Shown here piece by piece: positions 22,813 through 29,038 of a DNA stretch of 29,038 nucleotides. Under the pieces are notes generated by a model. It was not told the origin of the DNA. It saw nothing but the letters and a program-made list of their open reading frames with translations, and did no database searches. The position numbers were made by a program, and so were the translations under genes. The DNA is from an uncultured Candidatus Saccharibacteria bacterium. GTDB lineage: Bacteria > Patescibacteriota > Saccharimonadia > Saccharimonadales > Saccharimonadaceae. The stretch's first letter is position 1. The number at the start of each line of letters is the position of its first letter. The stretch lies in contig CALBWN010000070.1 of the NCBI GenBank assembly GCA_937974295.1, positions 1 through 29,038 on the forward strand, given 5' to 3'.

Positions 22813-24192
22813 TCAAACACTGTCAAAGTATTGTGGTGGCACATCACCATCGCAAGAAGCCACGCTCTGCATACCACTGATCGCTATTGCCTTTGGCGTG
22901 CCTGTTGCATCGAAGTCATAGGTGATATCCTCACCATAGTAATTAAAATGGCTACCACGTACAATACGTAGTGTTGTATCATCCACAACTTCTAATGATT
23001 CCGCTGTTGCAAATGGCTGCCATGTATTTGGGTTGATGAGCTGCAGCCCGTAACGCGTCGCGACGACCTGGTATATATTGTACTGATTAGCAAAGCGCCC
23101 CTCAAAGCGACGAAGCTCGACACTCGTCTGCTGTTCATCACCAAACGCATCAATAATAGCCAAAATTGAGCGCGCCATCTCATCTGGCGCAGCATCTCGT
23201 GCATTCGCCATTACAGACACAACCACGTGGTCGCGCGTGCGAAGCCACGTCCGGCTGACAAAGCCAGGAAAGCGACCACTGTGACCAATCAGCGCAGTAC
23301 CATCAGCGCATTGCTCAACATTGATGCCCAGGCCATACGCCATTGCTGTATTTGGCGCGTTGGTATAACCCCAGGCGCGGCGCTGCATTTCGCGCTTGGT
23401 CGCATCACGCAGCAACTTACCCGAACCAACCCGCAATGCAGCCACAAAGCGGGCGAGATCATGAGCAGTCGTACAAAAGCCAGCTGCTGGCTGCAATACC
23501 CCCGTCGTGAGGTGTGGGTAGGCTTGACGCTGCTGGGTAAGCGTCACACGGCTATAGCCAGTTGCCATGGACAAATCAGAAGAATATTCTGGCACAGTAT
23601 GCGACAAGTCAAGCGGCTGGATGATATGCTTTATCACATACTCAGCATACGACTGGCCACTCACCTGTGCAATCACTTGCCCAAGCAGCGCAAACCCAAA
23701 GTTCGAGTACTTAAACTCCGTATTTGGCTCGCACACCAGATGGGTCTGCATCATTTGCTGCTGCAATGTAGCATAATCAGGAAAGGCCGTTTCTCCTTGC
23801 CAAAACCCTGCTGCCGTCCCATCGCGAATCACACCGGCTGAATGACTGAGCAGTTGCCGCAATGTGATGGTTTGCCAGCGGGTATCGGGGTGTCCAGCCA
23901 GCCATGGCAGGTATGTCGTAATGGTATCATCGATCCGCAACAACCCCTGCTCTTGCAGCTGCAGTAGTGCCGTTGCAGTAAACATCTTGGAGTGTGATGC
24001 TGCGCGCAGTAGATGGTTTGGCGTGAGGGGCGTGGCAGTCGCTTGATCGGCAACACCATAGGCGCGATGAAACACAACCTCATCTTGCTGGGCAATCGCT
24101 ACCGTAAAGCCTGGCCACGAGAGCCACTTGCTCCGCAGTGCCAGCCATGAGTCAATAAATTGCATTGTTCGCTCGGGTAGCTCCATACTCAT
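22813..24192 (-). CDS. Serine hydrolase of the class C beta-lactamase / DD-peptidase fold
   Basis: 459 residues. Active-site motifs: S66-H-S-K69 (SxxK), Y162-S-N164 (YxN) and H304-S-G306 (HxG variant of KTG). Residues 1-350 are the beta-lactamase domain, the rest a beta-rich C-terminal lipocalin-like extension. There is no signal peptide, so the enzyme appears cytoplasmic; esterase or D-aminopeptidase activity fits better than penicillin resistance. ATG 24192 lies seven bases behind TGTTATACT (24208-24200). Confidence 0.88.
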   Translation of the reverse strand: MSMELPERTMQFIDSWLALRSKWLSWPGFTVAIAQQDEVVFHRAYGVADQATATPLTPNHLLRAASHSKMFTATALLQLQEQGLLRIDDTITTYLPWLAGHPDTRWQTITLRQLLSHSAGVIRDGTAAGFWQGETAFPDYATLQQQMMQTHLVCEPNTEFKYSNFGFALLGQVIAQVSGQSYAEYVIKHIIQPLDLSHTVPEYSSDLSMATGYSRVTLTQQRQAYPHLTTGVLQPAAGFCTTAHDLARFVAALRVGSGKLLRDATKREMQRRAWGYTNAPNTAMAYGLGINVEQCADGTALIGHSGRFPGFVSRTWLRTRDHVVVSVMANARDAAPDEMARSILAIIDAFGDEQQTSVELRRFEGRFANQYNIYQVVATRYGLQLINPNTWQPFATAESLEVVDDTTLRIVRGSHFNYYGEDITYDFDATGTPKAIAISGMQSVASCDGDVPPQYFDSV

Positions 24193-24199
24193 ATTATTG

Positions 24200-24208
24200 A
24201 GTATAACA
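24200..24208 (-). promoter_or_regulatory. Extended -10 promoter of the serine hydrolase gene
   Basis: Minus strand TGTTATACT, seven bases before ATG 24192; it separates this gene from the exporter operon upstream. Confidence 0.55.
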
Positions 24209-24225
24209 TAGGAAGCGATCTCATA

Positions 24226-26235
24226 TTATAGCTCTTCCGCAAACTGGCTCCGATACAGCTCCGCATAAAAGCCGCTCTGGGCGAGCAGCTCGTCGTGCGT
24301 GCCTTGCTCGATGATGTTGCCATCCTTCACCACAAGGATGAGATCAGCGTTGCGGATCGTGCTGAGGCGATGTGCAATGACAAAGCTTGTCTTATGCTGC
24401 ATCAGCCTATCCATCGCCTGCTGGATGAGCACCTCTGTGCGGGTATCGACCGAGCTGGTCGCTTCGTCCAAGATGAGCATCGGTGTTTTGGCAAGCATAG
24501 CGCGGGCAATCGTCAGCAACTGTTTCTCCCCTTGCGAAATATTAGTCGCAGCCTCGTCGAGCACCATATCGTAGCCGCCCGACAACGACCGGACAAAGTG
24601 GTCAATATGCGCCTCACGCGCCACTGCCAACACCTCAGCTTCGCTCGCCTCAGGGTTACCATAGCGCAGGTTGTCGCGGATCGTCCCATGGAAGAGCCAC
24701 GTATCTTGCAGCACCATGCCAAAGAGTTGCCGGACACTGCTGCGCGTCATCTGGGCAATGTCTACCCCATCGATCAGGATCTGACCACTGTCAATATCAT
24801 AAAATCGCATCAACAGATTAACCAGCGTTGTCTTACCCGCACCGGTTGGCCCAACAATCGCTACCCGCTGGCCGGGGCGAATATGAGCCGAGAGGTGCTT
24901 AATAACCGGCGTCTTCGCATCATACCCAAAGACAACATCGCGAAACTCCACTTCGCCGCGCACCACTGGCAGTGTGGTGGCGGGCACCGGGTCGGGTGCT
25001 TCGGCCGGTTCCTTGAGAAATTCAAAGACTCGCTCGGCCGCGGCTGCCGTCGACTGCAGCACATTGGCAATATTCGCCGTTTGGGCAATCGGCTGGTTGA
25101 ACTGCTGCATATATTGGATGAAGGCCTGAATATCGCCAATCTTAATCCGCCCCTCAATCGCCAGCCACCCACCAAGCACCGCCACACCAACATAGCCAAT
25201 ATTGCCCACTACATTCATCACCGGGTACATCAAGCCAGAGAGAAACTGCGACTGCCAGGCGCTCGAGAAGAGCCGCTGGTTAATCTGCCGAAAAGTCTTC
25301 AGCGACCGCTCCTGCCCACGAAAGGCGCGCATCACCTGGTGGCCAGCATACATCTCTTCAATGTGGCCATTGAGCTCGCCTAGCTCATCTTGCTGGCGGA
25401 TGAACTGCGTCTGCGAGCGCTTGGTAATCACAACGATCAGCCCCATCGACAGCGGCACAACCAAGAGCGCCACCACAGTCAGCAGCCAACTAATCGACAG
25501 CATCATCGCGAGGATCCCCACTAGCATCACCACCGCACTCATCATTTGCGACAGGCTTTGGGTAAGCGTTTGGCTCACCGTATCGACATCGTTAGTAATG
25601 CGGCTAAGGACTTCGCCATGGGTTTGTGTGTCGAAGTAGCGCAGCGGCAAACGATTGATCTTCTCTGAGATGTCACGACGCAGCTGGTATGTGAGCTTCT
25701 GGGTAATATTCGTCATCAGCCAGGCCTGTCCATAACGAAACAGCGCACTGATCGTATAGAGCCCCACGAGCCAGAGGACAATCTGCAAGATCGCATCGTA
25801 ATGGAAGGTGGGACGCGTACCAAGATCGAGCGTCTTGGCGGCTTCGCGAGCCGAGGCAGGTAGCGCCTGCGCCAGCTGCTTGCCCTGGGGTGATGCCATA
25901 AATTGCTCACCCGTCATACCCGCAGGGATCGCTGCGCCGGCAGGAAGCTTCTCGTGGATAGCATCGTAGGTACGCAGGCGCGTGTAGTCATCGACAATCT
26001 GGTTGGTCGCGTTGCCGAGCAGTTTGGGGCTAACGATCGCAAACAGTGTGCTGATAATCGTCAAACCAATCACCAGCACCAGTTGCCAACGAAAGGCGCG
26101 CAGATACTGCAGCAGCGTACGCACCGTCCCGCGGAAGTCCTTGGCTCGCTCTGTGCCACCACCAGCGACTGGCCCACCCATTGGGCCGCGGCGCACTCCT
26201 GATGAGCGCGACTTTGGAGACGACTGCTGGCTCAT
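24226..26235 (-). CDS. ABC exporter half-transporter B (catalytic NBD)
   Basis: 669 residues: a Gly/Arg-rich N-terminus (1-35), six-TM exporter domain with a long external insert between TM1 and TM2 (about 82-145), then the NBD. Walker A 'GPTGAGKTT' near 465, Q-loop 'GMVLQDTW', Walker B with intact catalytic Glu 'LILDEATSSVD', intact H-loop 'IAHRLST', but a degenerate signature 'ISQGEKQ' in place of LSGGQ. With the upstream partner it would form a heterodimeric exporter of the TM287/288, BmrCD or LmrCD kind for drugs, peptides or lipids. Start overlaps the partner's stop by four bases (ATGA). Confidence 0.95.
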   Translation of the reverse strand: MSQQSSPKSRSSGVRRGPMGGPVAGGGTERAKDFRGTVRTLLQYLRAFRWQLVLVIGLTIISTLFAIVSPKLLGNATNQIVDDYTRLRTYDAIHEKLPAGAAIPAGMTGEQFMASPQGKQLAQALPASAREAAKTLDLGTRPTFHYDAILQIVLWLVGLYTISALFRYGQAWLMTNITQKLTYQLRRDISEKINRLPLRYFDTQTHGEVLSRITNDVDTVSQTLTQSLSQMMSAVVMLVGILAMMLSISWLLTVVALLVVPLSMGLIVVITKRSQTQFIRQQDELGELNGHIEEMYAGHQVMRAFRGQERSLKTFRQINQRLFSSAWQSQFLSGLMYPVMNVVGNIGYVGVAVLGGWLAIEGRIKIGDIQAFIQYMQQFNQPIAQTANIANVLQSTAAAAERVFEFLKEPAEAPDPVPATTLPVVRGEVEFRDVVFGYDAKTPVIKHLSAHIRPGQRVAIVGPTGAGKTTLVNLLMRFYDIDSGQILIDGVDIAQMTRSSVRQLFGMVLQDTWLFHGTIRDNLRYGNPEASEAEVLAVAREAHIDHFVRSLSGGYDMVLDEAATNISQGEKQLLTIARAMLAKTPMLILDEATSSVDTRTEVLIQQAMDRLMQHKTSFVIAHRLSTIRNADLILVVKDGNIIEQGTHDELLAQSGFYAELYRSQFAEEL

Positions 26236-28013
26236 CGCACCCCTCCTTGCCTAGCAGTGCTTGGCGGCATAGGCTGCTCAAGCACAGCTAGTTCTTGCTC
26301 GCTTAGCTGAGACGCAGCAATCTCTTGGTATACTGCACAGGTCTGCATGAGCTCCTGGTGCCGCCCCTGGCCAACGATCTTCCCTTCATCTAGCACAATA
26401 ATGTTATCCGCCTGGGCAATTGTATGGATCCGCTGCCCGACGATTAGCACTGTCTTGCCCGCCAGCTCCTGCGTGAGGCGGCGGCGCAGCGCGGCATCCG
26501 TCCGCGCATCAAGTGCCGAGAACGAATCATCAAAGATATACACCTGGGGCTGCGCGGCCAACGCCCGGGCGATCGCTAGCCGCTGGCGCTGCCCACCCGA
26601 GACATTGGTACCGCCTTGCGCGATCTCACTTGCCATGCCATCATCGAGCTGGCCAATAAAGTCGCTCGCCTGAGCCACCTCTGCTGCATGAGCAATCGCC
26701 GCCTTATCTGCTTTAGGCGCGCCATAGGCAATATTACTAGCAATACTCCCCCGAAACAGCACACCCTTTTGCGGCACATAACCAATTTGGCTGGCTAGGT
26801 CAGTCAACCTGAGGTGACGAATATCCACCCCATCAAGCAAAATCTGCCCAGCCGACACATCATAAAACCGCGGAATCAGATTGACTAATGTCGACTTGCC
26901 CGAGCCCGTGCTGCCAATAAACGCCGTCGTCTGGCCAGGCTCCGCCACAAAGCTAATATTACTGAGCACTGGCTCATCTGCCCCTGGATAGGCAAAAGTA
27001 ACGTTGCGAAATTCAATCCGCCCCGTGCCACCCGGCGCGAGTGGCCGAGGCCTAGCTAGGTCAGTGATCGACGGCTTGGTATCGAGCACCTCTGCTACTC
27101 GGCGCACCGACACAGCCGCGCGCGGTGCCATAATAAACACCATCGAGATCATCAAGAACGACATAATCACCTGCAAGGCATATTGCAAAAAGGCCATCAT
27201 ATTGCCAATTGCGAGGCGCCCATCACCGATCGCCAGCGCGCCATACCACACTACCGCCACACTTGCGAGATTCATCACCAGCATCATCACTGGCTCCATC
27301 ACCATCATCAGGCGATTGACCACCAGGTTGAGCCTGGTGAGCTCATCATTGACAGCATCAAATTTTGCTTCTTCGACTGCCTCGGTATGAAAAGCGCGCA
27401 CCACGCGCAGGCCCGTCAAGTTCTCGCGGGCAACTAAGTTCAGCTTGTCCACCACGCTCTGCAAGCGCTGAAAGCGGGGCATCGCGGCGACAAACAGCCC
27501 GATAATTACTACCAAAAGCACGGCAACCGCCAGGGCAATAATCCAGCTCAGGCTTGGTGCATTGGCCAGCGCCTTTTGCAGGCCAGCCACGGCCATAATC
27601 GGTGCCATCAAGGCAATGCGCAGCAGCATAATCGCCGTTGATTGGATCTGCTGGATATCATTCGTCGAACGCGTAATCAGCGATGCTGTCGAGAAACGGT
27701 TAAAGTCCGCCATGGCATAATCCTCCACCCGGGCAAACACTTGGTCGCGCAGCTGCTGGCAAAGGCCAGTGGCAATCCGCGTCGCAAAGAAGACCGACAC
27801 AATCGTCCCCACTGCACCAGCCAGCGTTACCACGATCATCTGCCAGCCATTATGCCACAGAACGGCCATGTCGGAGCCAACGATGCCATTATTAATAATC
27901 GCCGCCATAAAGTCTGGCAAACTCAGCGTTGCCATCACCGAGCCATACGTTGCACCAACCAGCAGCCCCAGCTGCCACCAATAGCCCCAGAGCAGACGCC
28001 ACATATACTTCAT
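26232..28013 (-). CDS. ABC exporter half-transporter A (degenerate NBD)
   Basis: 593 residues: six TMs (1-300) and an NBD. Walker A 'GSTGSGKST' (367-375), Q-loop 'GYVPQKG', canonical signature 'VSGGQRQR' (471-478), Walker B 'YIFDDSFSALD' in which the catalytic Glu is Asp496, and an H-loop 'IVGQRIHTI' with Gln in place of His. Its own ATP site is therefore impaired, while its good signature completes the active site of the partner. This is the split expected for heterodimeric exporters. Start overlaps the marR stop (ATGA). Confidence 0.95.
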   Translation of the reverse strand: MKYMWRLLWGYWWQLGLLVGATYGSVMATLSLPDFMAAIINNGIVGSDMAVLWHNGWQMIVVTLAGAVGTIVSVFFATRIATGLCQQLRDQVFARVEDYAMADFNRFSTASLITRSTNDIQQIQSTAIMLLRIALMAPIMAVAGLQKALANAPSLSWIIALAVAVLLVVIIGLFVAAMPRFQRLQSVVDKLNLVARENLTGLRVVRAFHTEAVEEAKFDAVNDELTRLNLVVNRLMMVMEPVMMLVMNLASVAVVWYGALAIGDGRLAIGNMMAFLQYALQVIMSFLMISMVFIMAPRAAVSVRRVAEVLDTKPSITDLARPRPLAPGGTGRIEFRNVTFAYPGADEPVLSNISFVAEPGQTTAFIGSTGSGKSTLVNLIPRFYDVSAGQILLDGVDIRHLRLTDLASQIGYVPQKGVLFRGSIASNIAYGAPKADKAAIAHAAEVAQASDFIGQLDDGMASEIAQGGTNVSGGQRQRLAIARALAAQPQVYIFDDSFSALDARTDAALRRRLTQELAGKTVLIVGQRIHTIAQADNIIVLDEGKIVGQGRHQELMQTCAVYQEIAASQLSEQELAVLEQPMPPSTARQGGVR

Positions 28014-28480
28014 GCTCGTTCCGCCTTATGCGGCTGGGCAATTTTATTAATAAGCTGGTCGAGCTGCGCCAGCTCGGCATCGCTCAGTACCGCAAAGAGA
28101 TCAGCAACAGTCTCCGTCATATACTGCTGGAAGTGGTCGGTTATCTGCTGGCTCTGCGCCGTCAACTGCAGGCGCACCACCCGTCGATCGTGCTGGTCTG
28201 GCGTGCGCTGGACGAGCTGTTTTGCCACCAGCGTATCAAGAATCTGCGTCGCTGCGCCCTTAGAAACACATAGCTTTGCCGCCACATCACCCATCGTCTC
28301 GATAGCTCCACTATGCAATAGGCCCAGCACATGCCAGTGAACAGGCGCCAAACCAAACTGCTGGTCGGTCTGGCGCTGAGCGTACGCCAGGCGCTGCTTG
28401 AGCTGAAATAAGCAGCTCGTGATGCTCTCAATACACGCTTGGCGCTGCGACTGTATGCCTGACTTTGCTTCTACCTTCAT
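28010..28480 (-). CDS. MarR-family repressor of the exporter operon
   Basis: 156 residues. Winged helix 'VHWHVLGLLHSGAIETMGDVA', recognition helix region 'LCVSKGAATQILDTLVAK', wing 'DQHDRRVVRLQLT', with dimer helices at both ends. First gene of a three-gene operon with ATGA overlaps to both exporter halves. A perfect palindrome overlaps its -10, so it most likely represses the operon until an exported compound binds it. ATG nine bases after the -10, no clear ribosome site. Confidence 0.93.
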   Translation of the reverse strand: MKVEAKSGIQSQRQACIESITSCLFQLKQRLAYAQRQTDQQFGLAPVHWHVLGLLHSGAIETMGDVAAKLCVSKGAATQILDTLVAKQLVQRTPDQHDRRVVRLQLTAQSQQITDHFQQYMTETVADLFAVLSDAELAQLDQLINKIAQPHKAERA

Positions 28481-28486
28481 ACAATA

Positions 28487-28509
28487 AATAGTTTACTGTC
28501 TAAACTATT
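28487..28509 (-). promoter_or_regulatory. MarR operator palindrome
   Basis: AATAGTTTA (28487-28495), five-base centre, TAAACTATT (28501-28509): a perfect 9-bp inverted repeat covering the -10 and spacer of the marR promoter. Confidence 0.75.
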
Positions 28510-28518
28510 CATTGTCAA
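28490..28518 (-). promoter_or_regulatory. Promoter of the marR-exporter operon
   Basis: Minus strand TTGACA (28518-28513), 17-base spacer, TAAACT (28495-28490), nine bases before ATG 28480. The -35 overlaps the stop codon of the GH18 gene. Confidence 0.75.
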
Positions 28519-29038
28519 TACCTTTTTACACGCCAACGACGCCAAGCATACACTGCCGCGCCAACCACGCCTAACATAACCAGCGCCGCGCCACCGTAGT
28601 ATAGCAGCGGCACATTATCACCAGTAGCTGCCAATGCACCCTCGTGCGGTGGCTGGCTTGGTTGTGGCTGTTCGGCCTGTGAGATATGCATCACCTTTGG
28701 TGGCAGCGTGATATTCTGTGACTGATTTGACTGCGGCTGAGTCGACGATGGCGCAGCGCTGCCATGCAGCGTGTGGTCGAGTTGCCGCAGCAACGCATCA
28801 TTACTCTGCGGGTCAGAAAGATAGCGCCAGACAATAATCCCTTGCAAGTTGTGCTGCTGGACATACTCTGCCTTATACTTCATCGACTCCGCATCGTCAT
28901 AGCTAATAAACTCACGCCGCGCGGCATTGTAGAGATACGGCGCTTTGCTCGCGTCGTCCCAGTAGCGAGTATAGCCATTCTTATTAATATACTCTCGCTC
29001 GAGCCGGTCATACGTGGTGTGGTACTCGCCAGCCTTTT
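28515..29038 (-). CDS. GH18 chitinase-like surface protein, C-terminal part, with LAATG sorting-type signal
   Basis: The frame is open to the window edge (174 residues seen). The first 90 residues are the end of a GH18 barrel: 'YDRLEREYINKNGYTRYWD', 'APYLYN', 'EFISYDDAESMKYKAEYV' and 'LQGIIVWRYLSD', typical of the last strands with the substrate-stacking Trp. A Gln/Ser/Pro linker follows, then 'GALAATGDN', a TM helix ('LLYYGGAALVMLGVVGAAVY') and a basic tail ('WRRWRVKRY'), the layout of an LPxTG-like cell-wall anchor in its LAxTG form. The catalytic DxxDxE lies outside the window. It may cut chitin- or peptidoglycan-like glycans on the surface. Confidence 0.82.
   Translation of the reverse strand, partial: KAGEYHTTYDRLEREYINKNGYTRYWDDASKAPYLYNAARREFISYDDAESMKYKAEYVQQHNLQGIIVWRYLSDPQSNDALLRQLDHTLHGSAAPSSTQPQSNQSQNITLPPKVMHISQAEQPQPSQPPHEGALAATGDNVPLLYYGGAALVMLGVVGAAVYAWRRWRVKRY

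Noticed and set aside
24295..25383. 362-residue plus-strand ORF
   Set aside because: It lies antisense to the ABC exporter gene, whose motifs are complete; the composition is typical of a reverse-strand shadow.
1..29038. CRISPR array, tRNA, rRNA or insertion sequence
   Set aside because: No regularly spaced repeats, no cloverleaf and no transposase were recognised on either strand, including the AT-rich island.

Overview
The window looks like a chromosome segment of a host-associated Patescibacterium, most probably a Saccharibacterium (TM7). This is inferred from a complete arginine deiminase operon, many compact genes that appear to be transcribed without a leader, a Patescibacteria-like set of small regulators and exporters, and standard stop-codon use (TGA ends several genes, which argues against the code-25 Gracilibacteria/SR1). 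The phylum call is an inference from gene content; there is no rRNA gene here.

Layout. (1) 1-2350 is a patchwork of ends and wrecks: the C-terminus of a DsbA-like protein, a small one-TM protein, an antitoxin with a decayed toxin, and a histidine kinase that has lost its sensor half, carries a nonsense codon and is fused to a truncated winged-helix gene. (2) 2436-3668 holds a Nudix hydrolase converging on a GT2 glycosyltransferase whose 3' end overlaps a terminator. (3) 3804-8007 is an AT-rich island on the minus strand: four paralogous one-TM membrane proteins of no recognised family, interleaved with a frameshifted class-3 lipase and at least two, perhaps three, further lipase remnants. All partner genes are open and all lipases are dead. 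This is the best candidate for an undescribed system (lipase toxin plus membrane immunity or lipase plus membrane foldase). (4) 8023-11277 has a Nix-type ADP-sugar Nudix hydrolase, tyrS and a phosphotransferase-like kinase. (5) 11421-15025 is a four-gene operon: MacB-like permease, ATPase, PadR regulator, PspC membrane protein. (6) 15210-20725 is the operon arcA-arcB-arcD-DDAH-arcC. The DDAH-family enzyme would feed citrulline from methylated arginine into the ATP-yielding ArcB/ArcC steps. (7) 20883-24192 carries single genes: NYN nuclease-like protein, O-methyltransferase, PEBP protein, serine beta-lactamase-fold hydrolase. (8) 24226-28480 is a MarR-controlled heterodimeric ABC exporter operon. 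(9) 28515 to the end is the C-terminus of a GH18 chitinase-like surface protein with an LAATG sorting-type signal.

Regulatory pattern. Single genes repeatedly show a TGCTATACT-like extended -10 about 6-9 bases before the start codon and no Shine-Dalgarno, so they are probably leaderless, whereas operon genes have AAGGAG-type sites. Clear dyads lie upstream of arcA and over the -10 of marR, and rho-independent terminators follow the arc operon and the PadR/PspC operon.
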